A program made the position numbers and the translations under genes. Shown one piece after another: positions 56,701-64,000 of a DNA stretch of 64,000 nt (the first letter of the stretch is position 1; each line of letters begins with the position of its first letter). The stretch lies in contig JAJXWB010000005.1 of the NCBI GenBank assembly GCA_021781815.1, forward strand, positions 1-64,000, in the 5' to 3' direction. The notes under the pieces are model-generated. The model had not been told where the DNA came from. It did no database searches and worked only from the letters and a program-made list of their open reading frames with translations. The DNA is from Pseudomonadota bacterium. Its GTDB lineage: Bacteria; Pseudomonadota; Alphaproteobacteria; Rhizobiales; Beijerinckiaceae.

Positions 56701-57929
56701 CCATGCGGCTGACGGACGGGCAGAGACTCGATTGGCTGCAATTGATCCGCTGCGATAACGTCGGCCCGCGCACGTTCCGGGCTCTCATCAATAAATTCGG
56801 CGGCGCCGGCGCCGCGCTTGAAGCGCTGCCGGACCTGTTGCGGAAGGCGCGGGGCGAGCGTGCGATCCGCCTGTTCTCGCGCGACGACGCTGCGCGAGAA
56901 ATGGAGGCGGCGACGAAGCGCGGCGTTGCGTTCGTCGCGCTCGGCGAGCCGGACTATCCGCGGGCGCTGCTCACAATCGATGCTGCGCCGCCGCTGCTTG
57001 CGGTGCGGGGCGACGTCCGCGCGCTGGCGCGCCCGGCGGTCGCCATTGTCGGATCGCGGAACGCCTCCGCAGTGGGGCTCGCTTTCGCGGATCGTCTCGC
57101 GCGCGGTCTGGGCAAGGAAAATTTTGTCGTCGTATCGGGTCTTGCCCGCGGTATCGACGCTTCGGCGCATCGGGCGACCCTCGCAACCGGAACTGTCGCC
57201 GCGCTCGCCGGCGGCCATGCGCGGCTCTATCCCTCCGAGCACGCCGACCTCGCGGACGCAATCGCCGAACGCGGGGCGCTGGTGTCCGAAATGCCGCTTG
57301 AGTGGGAACCGCGCGGTCGGGATTTTCCGCGGCGCAACCGGATTGTTTCGGGGCTGGCGCTGGCCACAGTCGTTGTCGAGGCTGCGCGTCGCTCCGGCTC
57401 GCTGATTACGGCTCGCTTTGCGAGCGAGCAGGGGCGCGAGGTTTTCGCCGTGCCCGGTTCGCCGCTCGACCCGCGCGCCGAAGGCGCCAACGATCTGCTG
57501 CGGGAGGGCGCGACTCTATGCACGCGAGTCGAGGATGTAACGTCGGCGCTCGCGCCTCTGGTCGCCGGCGGCGCGCGACGCGCCGATCTGTTCGGCGAGG
57601 AGGCGGCGTCCTTGCGGACGAGCGGGGCGTTGTGGGACGAAAGCGACCTCTTCGATGATCCTGGCCGGGTTGTCCCGAGCGCAGGGACGACGCAGGCAAT
57701 CGACGAACTGAGCGGGAACCCGGACAACGACTGCGCGGTGGACAGCGACCTCGGCGCTACAGAGAAGATCGCCACGCTGCTGGGGCCTGCGCCTGTGGGC
57801 GTCGATGAACTCGTGCGGGCGGCGCGGCTACCGGCCCCGGACGTGCATATGGCGCTGCTGGAACTTGAAATCGCAGGACGGGTGGAGCGTCACGGCGGCA
57901 ATCGCGTTTCGGCGGCCGCAGGAAGGTGA
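56697..57929 (+). CDS. dprA: DNA-processing protein DprA
   Basis: The 410-residue protein loads RecA on incoming single strands in natural transformation. An N-terminal helical/SAM-like region precedes the Rossmann-type DprA core (about 70-285), with [26 protein letters not shown], and [11 protein letters not shown]. The C-terminal 70 residues form a winged helix (DML1-like). The ATG at 56697 overlaps the plsY stop (ATGA). The gene is common in species not known to be competent, so competence cannot be inferred from it alone. Confidence 0.93.
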   Translation: MTMRLTDGQRLDWLQLIRCDNVGPRTFRALINKFGGAGAALEALPDLLRKARGERAIRLFSRDDAAREMEAATKRGVAFVALGEPDYPRALLTIDAAPPLLAVRGDVRALARPAVAIVGSRNASAVGLAFADRLARGLGKENFVVVSGLARGIDASAHRATLATGTVAALAGGHARLYPSEHADLADAIAERGALVSEMPLEWEPRGRDFPRRNRIVSGLALATVVVEAARRSGSLITARFASEQGREVFAVPGSPLDPRAEGANDLLREGATLCTRVEDVTSALAPLVAGGARRADLFGEEAASLRTSGALWDESDLFDDPGRVVPSAGTTQAIDELSGNPDNDCAVDSDLGATEKIATLLGPAPVGVDELVRAARLPAPDVHMALLELEIAGRVERHGGNRVSAAAGR

Positions 57930-57933
57930 GTCC

Positions 57934-58173
57934 TCAGCGACCGCGCGTGGTCCTGGCGAAAACAGTCGGGGCGACGCGTTCATGAATCTGCATCTCCGCC
58001 TCGACGCGCGCCATGTTGAGAAAATAGGTCAACATCGGCAAGCGGGTTTCTCCAGCGAGCGAGGCGAGCTGCGCGGCCATTTCCGCGATGTATCGGAGCG
58101 CGTCTTCGGTCTGTGTACGATCGTTCGATCGACTCGCGTCGGTCTCGTCCTGCATTGTCCTGCATCGCGCCAT
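57934..58173 (-). CDS. Small conserved hypothetical protein
   Basis: The 79-residue protein has a polar start and a helical part, RYIAEMAAQLASLAGE, followed by LPMLTYFLNMARVEAEMQ. Similar short proteins occur in Hyphomicrobiales as I recall, with unknown function. The ATG at 58173 has a GGGCGAG upstream. It converges on dprA, leaving four bases between stops. Confidence 0.6.
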   Translation of the reverse strand: MARCRTMQDETDASRSNDRTQTEDALRYIAEMAAQLASLAGETRLPMLTYFLNMARVEAEMQIHERVAPTVFARTTRGR

Positions 58174-58424
58174 GCGATTCTCGCCCCGCTTTATGCAACT
58201 GTTAGTTGCTTTTTGTTTATTTGCAACCGTAAAGTCTGCAAAATTGCGGACAACGAAAATGGCGGCGCCGGGCGAATTTCAGGTCGCCGACAAGCGGCGC
58301 GCGCAACGCCTGGACGTCGGGCCGGTTGGGGTTATGCGGCCGGCGCACCATATTGGAAGATGCGGCGAAACATGTGCGGATCCTGCGGGTTTGCCCAGTT
58401 CCGCCTGTTTCAGAGGAGACGATG

Positions 58425-58784
58425 ATGAAAAGCATTTCAAGGCTCATATGCGCGCTGGCGCTCAGTGCGGCCAGCATCGCGGGGTCGCCCGCGAATGCGC
58501 TGCCGACGGCGCAGCGGGAGGTCATTGCTTCGCCTCTCCAGCAACCGATCGCCTATCGCCGTCATGTCCACCGTCGCCATTACGCGCACGCCTATCGCGG
58601 TCGCCGCGTCTACCGGCGCGGCGGCTATGATCCGGGACCGGCGATTCTTGGCGCGATGGTCGGCATCATCGGCGCAGGCATAGCGGCGTCGCAGGAGCCG
58701 GACTACGGCTATGGCTATCCATACGGCTATGGCGGTTACGGCTACCCCTACGGCGGCTACGGCTACCCGTATGGCGGCTGGTGA
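58425..58784 (+). CDS. Secreted Gly-Tyr-Pro-rich protein
   Basis: The 119-residue protein has a signal peptide (about 1-25). A histidine/arginine-rich middle follows (YRRHVHRRHYAHAYRGRRVY), then a glycine-zipper-like hydrophobic helix (ILGAMVGIIGAGIAAS). The tail has five GYGYPYG-type repeats ending in GGW. It may sit in the envelope or bind metals or surfaces, but nothing is proven. AGAGGAG gives best spacing to the second ATG (58425). Confidence 0.75.
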   Translation: MKSISRLICALALSAASIAGSPANALPTAQREVIASPLQQPIAYRRHVHRRHYAHAYRGRRVYRRGGYDPGPAILGAMVGIIGAGIAASQEPDYGYGYPYGYGGYGYPYGGYGYPYGGW

Positions 58785-58787
58785 GCG

Positions 58788-59276
58788 TCATGAGCTCGAG
58801 AGGGCGCGCAGCCTGTCCAGCGCGCCCTGCAGGATATAGGCCGCCGCCATACGATCGACGACAGCGGCGCGCTTTGCGCGCGAAACGTCCTGAGCGATCA
58901 GTTCGCGCGTGACGGCGGCGGTTGACAGGCGCTCGTCCCAAAATATGAACGGCGTCGCCGTTTTCTGCGCCATGGCGCGCACGAAGGCGCGCGTCGATTG
59001 CGCGCGCGGCCCCTCGGTTCCATCCATGTTCAACGGCAGACCGATGACGAAGGCCGCGACATCGAACCGGGCTGCCTGCGCCAACAGCCGATCTGCATCC
59101 TGTGAAAACTTGACCCGCGCAATTGTATCGAGCGGAGAGGCGAGCCCCCGCTCCACGTCGGACAAGGCAAGGCCGATCGTTTTCGTGCCGAGATCGAGAC
59201 CCATCAGACGGTCGAAACGCTGAAGGCGCGCCGGCAGGGACGACAGTTCGAGCACGTTGGAGGACGGAGCCGTCAT
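58788..59276 (-). CDS. ruvX: RuvX/YqgF, pre-16S rRNA nuclease or Holliday junction resolvase family
   Basis: The 162-residue protein has the RNase H-like fold: [17 protein letters not shown], with the first catalytic Asp (about residue 27), [26 protein letters not shown] and the C-terminal [12 protein letters not shown] with the last Asp. YqgF matures the 16S rRNA 5' end in E. coli. The N-terminal 20 residues extend beyond the core. It converges on the Gly-Tyr-rich gene with three bases between. Confidence 0.92.
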   Translation of the reverse strand: MTAPSSNVLELSSLPARLQRFDRLMGLDLGTKTIGLALSDVERGLASPLDTIARVKFSQDADRLLAQAARFDVAAFVIGLPLNMDGTEGPRAQSTRAFVRAMAQKTATPFIFWDERLSTAAVTRELIAQDVSRAKRAAVVDRMAAAYILQGALDRLRALSSS

Positions 59277-59361
59277 TTTCCCTTGCTTTTCTCATCTGCA
59301 TGACTTGTGACGCTTGCGCCGCGAGGTCAAACTGTTCGCCAGGAAATTTCGATCGCAGGCG

Positions 59362-60075
59362 ATGGTTCGGGACGAGATGAACGAGACTGCCTGCGAAACG
59401 CGCGTCCCGCATCGTCCCGGAATTTGGACCTTGACCGGGCTCGCGCTGGCGCTGCTCGGCCCGCTCGCGCTCGCGACGCCGCCCATGCAGCGCGTCTATG
59501 CCATCTTCCGTCCCGATACGCACGCGGTTTTCGCCGGTCAGGCTTCGCTCTGGGTCGTTCTCGCGCTGGCGCTTGCATGTCTTGTCCTTGGCGAACGTCT
59601 GCCGCTGGCCGCCGTCGGTCTCGTAAGGCCGCATCCGCGCTCGATCTGGACCGGGCTTGCGATCGGCGCCGCGGTCTACGCGGCCTTGTTCGCGCTGGTG
59701 GCGGCGCTGTTGAAACTTGGGCTGTTCGACGCGGACAAGGCGAGCGAAATCATCGGGAACTGGCCGCTATGGCTGCGTGTTTTCGTGCTCATCACTGCGG
59801 GCGTGGTCGAGGAGGCGCTGTACCGAGGTTTCGCGATCGAGCGGTTGACGGCGCTCACCGGGAGCAGGGGGCTGGCCGCCGTTCTTTCGCTTGCTGCTTT
59901 TACAGCGGCGCATGTGCCGTTCTGGGGCCTTGCGGCTCTGGCGACGCCAATTGTCGGCGGCGGGTTCTTCACGCTGGTCTACTTGTGGCGGCGCGATCTC
60001 GTCGCGTGCATGGTCGCGCATATCGCGGTCGATTTTGTCGGTCTAGTCCTCGCGCCCGCGCTCGGCGTGCATTGA
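59362..60075 (+). CDS. CPBP-family intramembrane metalloprotease
   Basis: The 237-residue protein has about six hydrophobic helices and the CPBP (Abi/Rce1-like) signature. The EExxxR motif is VVEEALYRGF, followed by FTAAHVPFWG with a metal His and VAHIAVDFVG with the second. Such proteases cleave within or near membranes, often in prenyl-protein or bacteriocin self-immunity contexts. The substrate is unknown. The start is either 59362 or the ATG at 59377. Confidence 0.85.
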   Translation: MVRDEMNETACETRVPHRPGIWTLTGLALALLGPLALATPPMQRVYAIFRPDTHAVFAGQASLWVVLALALACLVLGERLPLAAVGLVRPHPRSIWTGLAIGAAVYAALFALVAALLKLGLFDADKASEIIGNWPLWLRVFVLITAGVVEEALYRGFAIERLTALTGSRGLAAVLSLAAFTAAHVPFWGLAALATPIVGGGFFTLVYLWRRDLVACMVAHIAVDFVGLVLAPALGVH

Positions 60076-60094
60076 ACCCTGATTGGAAGACTGA

Positions 60095-60901
60095 ATGCAA
60101 TACACGCTTGCGCGCTACGAAAAGTCGTCGTTCGCAGATGGCGAATTCGCATTCGATGTCTACCGCCGCGGCTCGGGCCCGGCGGCGATCATCATCCACG
60201 AAATTCCGGGACTTCATCCGCTGGTCATACGCTTCGCCGACCGCGTCGCTGCCGCCGGCATGACCGTCTATCTGCCGAGCCTGTTCGGCCAACCCGAGCG
60301 TCCGGTTTCGACATCCTACAAATACAAGTCCATGGCGCAGGCGGCGTTCTGCATGCGGCGGACGTTCTCGGCATGGTCGGCCAACCGATCGAGTCCGGTG
60401 GTCGAGTGGTTGCGCGCGCTCGCGCGCAAGGCGCATGCCGAATGCGGCGGTCCGGGCGTCGGCGCGCTGGGCATGTGCTTCACCGGCGGCTTCGCGCTGG
60501 CCATGATGACGGAGCCTTCGGTCATCGCGCCCGTGTTGTCCCAGCCCTCGCTTCCGGTGGGCGTCACGCGCGCAAAGCATGCTGCGATCGACGCCTCGCC
60601 CGAGGAGATCGCGTGCGCGCGGGAGAGATTCGACAAGGAGGGGCTATCTCTGCTCGGCTTGCGCTTCAGGAGCGACATGCATGTGCGCGACGCACGCTTC
60701 GCGACCTACCGTCGCGAATTCGGCGATCGGTTCGAGACGATCGAACTGGACGATTCAGATGCCGATCCGAACGCGCCAGGGCCGCCCCATTCCGTCCTCA
60801 CCGTGCATCTGAATGATTCCGATCCGGAGGGCGCAACCAGGCGCGCGGAAGCGCGCGTCATCGCATTTTTCAAGGAACGGCTGGGCGTTTCGGGCGCATG
60901 A
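60095..60901 (+). CDS. Dienelactone hydrolase family protein
   Basis: The 268-residue alpha/beta hydrolase has the DLH nucleophile elbow GMCFTGG with Cys128, an early IIIHEIPGL segment that holds the DLH-type Glu, and a histidine near the C-terminus (TVHLND). It hydrolyses a lactone or ester of unknown nature; with no catechol pathway genes nearby, a detoxification role is as likely. It begins 19 bases after the CPBP gene. Confidence 0.85.
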   Translation: MQYTLARYEKSSFADGEFAFDVYRRGSGPAAIIIHEIPGLHPLVIRFADRVAAAGMTVYLPSLFGQPERPVSTSYKYKSMAQAAFCMRRTFSAWSANRSSPVVEWLRALARKAHAECGGPGVGALGMCFTGGFALAMMTEPSVIAPVLSQPSLPVGVTRAKHAAIDASPEEIACARERFDKEGLSLLGLRFRSDMHVRDARFATYRREFGDRFETIELDDSDADPNAPGPPHSVLTVHLNDSDPEGATRRAEARVIAFFKERLGVSGA

Positions 60902-60983
60902 TTGTCCGCGTTGCGCTGCAAAAGGCCCGGATGCTATACGGCGCGAGGATTTTCGCGCCGAAGCGCAGCCGTCTGGAGCCAAT

Positions 60984-61271
60984 ATGTCCGTCGATCAGGG
61001 AACCGTCCACCGCATCGCGCATCTCGCGCGTATCGCGGTCGACGACAATGAGGTCGAGCATTTGCAACGCGAGATCAACGCGATCCTGTCCTTCGTCGAG
61101 GCGCTCGGCGCCATTGATGTGGAGGGCGTCGAACCGATGACCTCGGTACTGCCGATGCTCTTGCGCATGCGCCCCGACGAGGTGACGGACGGGTTTATCG
61201 CCGAGGATGTGGTGGCCAACGCGCCCGAGCGCGAAGATCACTTTTTCGTCGTTCCCAAAGTCGTGGAGTGA
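60984..61271 (+). CDS. gatC: Asp-tRNA(Asn)/Glu-tRNA(Gln) amidotransferase subunit C
   Basis: The 95-residue protein is GatC, which stabilises GatA on GatB. Typical parts are [36 protein letters not shown] and [13 protein letters not shown] at the end. TCTGGAGCC precedes the ATG. It overlaps the next gene, gatA, by four bases (GTGA). The gatB gene is elsewhere. Confidence 0.94.
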   Translation: MSVDQGTVHRIAHLARIAVDDNEVEHLQREINAILSFVEALGAIDVEGVEPMTSVLPMLLRMRPDEVTDGFIAEDVVANAPEREDHFFVVPKVVE

Positions 61272-62758
61272 TCGCCGTGACCGATCTCACACGTCTTTCG
61301 CTCGCCGCCGCCCGCGACGGCCTGCGCGCGAAGAAATTCACCGCTGTGGAACTGACGCGGGCGCATCTCGCCGCCATGGAGAAGGCGCGCGCGCTCAACG
61401 CCTATCTTGTCGAAACGCCCGACCTGGCGCTGGCTGCCGCCGCCAGCAGCGACGCGCGCCTTGCGAAAGGCGAGGGCGGCCCGCTCGAAGGGCTGCCACT
61501 GGGCATCAAGGATCTCTATTGCACGAAGGGCGTCGCGACGACGGCCGCGAGCCGCATCCTCGAAAACTTCGTTCCTCATTATGAATCCACAGTGTCGAGC
61601 CAGCTCTGGCGCGATGGCGCGGTCATGCTCGGCAAGCTCAACCTCGATGAGTTCGCGATGGGGTCGTCGAACGAGACGAGCGCGTATGGCCCGGTCGTAT
61701 CGCCGTGGCGGCGGAACGGCAGCGATGCGAAGATCGTGCCCGGCGGGTCGTCGGGCGGATCGGCCGCCGCCGTCGCCGCGCATCTGTGTCTCGGCGCGAC
61801 GGCGACCGACACCGGCGGCTCGATCCGTCAACCCGCAGCCTTCACCGGCACGGTCGGCATCAAGCCGACGTATGGGCGTTGCTCGCGCTGGGGCATCGTC
61901 GCCTTCGCGTCCTCGCTCGATCAGGCCGGCCCCATCGCCCGCGACGTGCGCGACGCCGCGATCATGCTGCGCTCGATGGCCGGATATGATGCAAAGGATT
62001 CAACGTCTGTCGATCTTCCGACGCCGGATTACGAAACAGCGGTCGGCGCGTCGATCAAGGGCAAAAGGATCGGCATACCCAAGGAGTATCGGCTCGACGG
62101 CATGTCGGCGGAAATCGACGCCCTGTGGATGCGCGGTGTCGCGTGGCTGAAGGACGCAGGCGCCGAGATCGTCGAGATTTCGTTGCCGCACACGCGGCAC
62201 GCCCTGCCTGCATATTATATTGTCGCGCCGGCCGAAGCCTCGTCCAATCTCGCCCGCTACGACGGCGTGCGCTACGGGCTGCGCAAGCCGGGGCGCGACA
62301 TTCAGGACATGTACGAGCAGACGCGCGCAGCAGGCTTCGGGCCGGAAGTTCGTCGGCGGATCATGATCGGCGCCTATGTGCTGTCAGCCGGCTACTACGA
62401 TGCATATTACGTGCGCGCGCAAAAAATCCGAACGCTGATCAAGCGCGACTTCGAGACGACATTCAATGCGGGCGTCGACGCCATTCTCACGCCGGCGACG
62501 CCATCGCCGGCCTTCGCCATTGGCGAAAAGGGGGCGGCCGATCCTGTCGAAATGTACCTCAACGACGTGTTCACGGTGACCGTGAACATGGCGGGCCTGC
62601 CGGGCATCGTCGTACCTGGCGGCCTGAGCGCCGAAGGCCTGCCGCTCGGCCTGCAATTGATCGGCCGGCCCTTCGAGGAAGAGACGCTCTTCTCGCTGGC
62701 GGCTGCGCTCGAACAGGCCGCTCCGAGAATGGAGCCGCCGCAGGCCTGGTGGGCGTGA
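61268..62758 (+). CDS. gatA: Asp-tRNA(Asn)/Glu-tRNA(Gln) amidotransferase subunit A
   Basis: The 496-residue amidase releases ammonia from glutamine for tRNA-bound transamidation. The Ser-cisSer-Lys triad is Lys81 in GIKDLYC, Ser161 in [10 protein letters not shown] and Ser185 in [10 protein letters not shown]. The GTG at 61268 overlaps the gatC stop; a second GTG at 61277 has better ribosome spacing and is an alternative start. No domain is missing. Confidence 0.95.
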   Translation: MIAVTDLTRLSLAAARDGLRAKKFTAVELTRAHLAAMEKARALNAYLVETPDLALAAAASSDARLAKGEGGPLEGLPLGIKDLYCTKGVATTAASRILENFVPHYESTVSSQLWRDGAVMLGKLNLDEFAMGSSNETSAYGPVVSPWRRNGSDAKIVPGGSSGGSAAAVAAHLCLGATATDTGGSIRQPAAFTGTVGIKPTYGRCSRWGIVAFASSLDQAGPIARDVRDAAIMLRSMAGYDAKDSTSVDLPTPDYETAVGASIKGKRIGIPKEYRLDGMSAEIDALWMRGVAWLKDAGAEIVEISLPHTRHALPAYYIVAPAEASSNLARYDGVRYGLRKPGRDIQDMYEQTRAAGFGPEVRRRIMIGAYVLSAGYYDAYYVRAQKIRTLIKRDFETTFNAGVDAILTPATPSPAFAIGEKGAADPVEMYLNDVFTVTVNMAGLPGIVVPGGLSAEGLPLGLQLIGRPFEEETLFSLAAALEQAAPRMEPPQAWWA

Positions 62759-62967
62759 TGGAATTCTCGAGAGCGATGCTGGCGGCCTCCGCCTCCGTTC
62801 TCGGGTTTCTGCTCTACGCCGTCGGCGCCCTGATGGGCCTGCTCGCACTCGTCGCCTATGTTCGCGCCCGAGATGGCGGGCCCCCGATTGCAACCACGCT
62901 CGCGCTTGCGCTGGTCTTTGTCGCGGCCGGCGTCGGCTGCCGTTTCATGTCGCGCAGGATCGCCTGA
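62758..62967 (+). CDS. Small two-helix membrane protein
   Basis: The 69-residue protein has two hydrophobic segments (about 9-34 and 44-62) and a basic tail. Its ATG overlaps the gatA stop (TGATG), so it is co-translated. No family is recognised. Its 3' end overlaps the opposing CHAD gene by 23 bases. Confidence 0.6.
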   Translation: MEFSRAMLAASASVLGFLLYAVGALMGLLALVAYVRARDGGPPIATTLALALVFVAAGVGCRFMSRRIA

Positions 62968-63787
62968 CATCCGCGGCCCAGCGCGACGGGGACTTCGTCA
63001 GCAGCGTCTCGCCCTGATGGATCGCTTTCGCCAGTAGCTTCGCGCGCCGCGAGACGATGGCGTGCTCCAGCCGTCGCAAGGCGATGGCTCGCTGCTGGTC
63101 TCCGCCGCTTTGGCCGCGCGCGAAATTGACCAGTTCGTCAAGATCGTTGATGTCGCCGAGTTGCCCGCGCAGGCGATCGGCGGCTTTGCTATGGCCTCGC
63201 AGCTTCGGGGCGAAGCCGGCCAGGAACGCGGCATGATATTCGAGGTCGACAACCGCGCTGCGCCAGCGGTGCAGTTCGCGCGCGCCGCCGTTTTTCGCGC
63301 GCGCCGCGCGCTTGCGCGCCTTGCGGTAGGATTCGGCCGCCGCCTCGATGATCGCGTCGCGGTCGCTCTCGGGGTCGCACAAGGTCCAGTCGCGCACGAG
63401 GGCGGAGATCGACAGGCGCACGGCGTCCTTGTCAATGGCGGCGACGGGTTCATCCGGACGGTCGATCATCTCGGACAAAATCGCATGAGCTTCGTCCAGA
63501 TGCGGCGCCAATCGTGCGAGTGTGGCGCGCCGCACCTGCGCGTCGCGCGCTTTGCCGAGCATGCGGCGCGCCTCGCCGACATGCTTGCGCGTCTGGCGCG
63601 CCAGGGTGTCGAGACGCTGCGGCGCCAGCCGCGCCAGCGCGCGCGCGCGTTTGGCCGCGCGGCGCGCCAGGTGGATGTCGGCTTCGCTCGGCGCGTCGTC
63701 CGACAGGCGCGCGTTGACATCGCGCAGGGCGGCCAGGATCGCCTGGCGAAGCGCCTCGCCTGCTGAACTAGAAAGTCGTTTGCTCAT
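62945..63787 (-). CDS. CHAD-domain protein
   Basis: The 280-residue all-helical protein matches the CHAD domain, a basic histidine-rich fold that binds inorganic polyphosphate and is often found on PHB or polyphosphate granules. Visible features are DIHLARRAAKRARALARLAPQ at the start, conserved basic residues, and ELHRWRSAVVDLEYHAAFLAG. High Arg/Lys content and no CYTH domain are noted. The ATG at 63787 is used. The first 39 codons of the longer frame are not supported. Confidence 0.88.
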   Translation of the reverse strand: MSKRLSSSAGEALRQAILAALRDVNARLSDDAPSEADIHLARRAAKRARALARLAPQRLDTLARQTRKHVGEARRMLGKARDAQVRRATLARLAPHLDEAHAILSEMIDRPDEPVAAIDKDAVRLSISALVRDWTLCDPESDRDAIIEAAAESYRKARKRAARAKNGGARELHRWRSAVVDLEYHAAFLAGFAPKLRGHSKAADRLRGQLGDINDLDELVNFARGQSGGDQQRAIALRRLEHAIVSRRAKLLAKAIHQGETLLTKSPSRWAADVRRSCAT

Positions 63788-64000
63788 AATTTTACGCGAG
63801 CGCGCAAGCGGCTCCCTGAAAACCACGGTCAAAGATCGACATAGAGGCGTCACAGTCAAGTCGTCCTGGCCTCCAGTGGGCGCTATGTACGCCATCCTCA
63901 CATTGAAATACGCGGACTTGCGGAGGCAGGAACGGTCGAGGCGTCGAACGGCCGGCCCGCCCGGCGGCGCGGCCGGGGCGGAGGGCGCCGGCGCGCATGA
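63788..64000. other. Upstream region of the CHAD gene, no gene seen
   Basis: The last 213 bases hold a frame on the minus strand (63792-63998), but its product is arginine/glycine-rich and lacks any motif, so I do not call it. A promoter for the CHAD gene should be here; I see no strong hexamers. Confidence 0.4.

Noticed and set aside
63792-63998. A 68-codon minus-strand frame at the window end
   Set aside because: Composition is Arg/Gly/Ala-rich with no motif or clear ribosome site; the region more likely holds the CHAD gene promoter.

Overview
This window is GC-rich, densely coding chromosomal DNA, almost certainly from an alphaproteobacterium of the order Hyphomicrobiales (Rhizobiales). 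The evidence is a set of lineage-typical genes: an ATP12-type F1-ATPase assembly chaperone, the divK-pleD pair with DUF3572, dinB and rpmG around it, EipB (DUF1849), DUF1489, a phasin, a DacA-SPOR carboxypeptidase next to clpS-clpA, and the pyrB-pyrC-plsY-dprA, topA-rnr and ruvX/gatC-gatA clusters. A family cannot be named with confidence; Beijerinckiaceae/Methylocystaceae-like lineages would fit. I see no phage, transposase, integron or CRISPR array.

Layout. 1-13.4 kb: end of a HAD phosphatase gene, ATP12, DUF4260, a Tag-like DNA glycosylase and an MHS-type transporter. Then come the two propionyl-CoA-carboxylase-type subunits pccB and pccA, separated by a dipeptidase, a thioesterase and an orphan protein. 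After these are panC, acylphosphatase and lipB. 13.5-25.6 kb: tRNA-Leu(GAG), two SDR oxidoreductases, an enoyl-CoA hydratase homologue, a polysaccharide deacetylase, mgtE, a GH25 lipoprotein, a methyltransferase, a YdcF protein, DUF3253, DUF599, rhodanese, GST, DUF1489, and a VWA-like/J-domain pair.

25.6-41.7 kb: DacA-SPOR diverges from a phasin gene with a well-formed promoter, followed by clpS-clpA. Next is a divergent pair made of an unrecognised proline-rich membrane protein and a HerA-like ATPase. Then come HIT, small secreted proteins, a DUF482 acyltransferase, a beta-barrel protein, RidA-GDPD, EipB, and dinB with DUF3572. 41.8-52.7 kb: divK-pleD (cell-cycle and c-di-GMP signalling), then rpmG, MFS, NUDIX, DUF983, rnr, GNAT and topA on the minus strand. 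52.8-64 kb: pyrB, pyrC-like, plsY, dprA, ruvX, CPBP protease, dienelactone hydrolase, gatC-gatA and a CHAD protein.

Most of the window is housekeeping. The points most worth a second look are the HerA-like ATPase paired with an orphan membrane protein, a nested stem-loop in the pleD/rpmG gap, the phasin promoter with a PhaR-like palindrome and two leader hairpins, and a dihydroorotase homologue without the first metal-ligand motif. I did not find a clear-cut, previously undescribed multi-gene system; the HerA-like pair is the nearest candidate.
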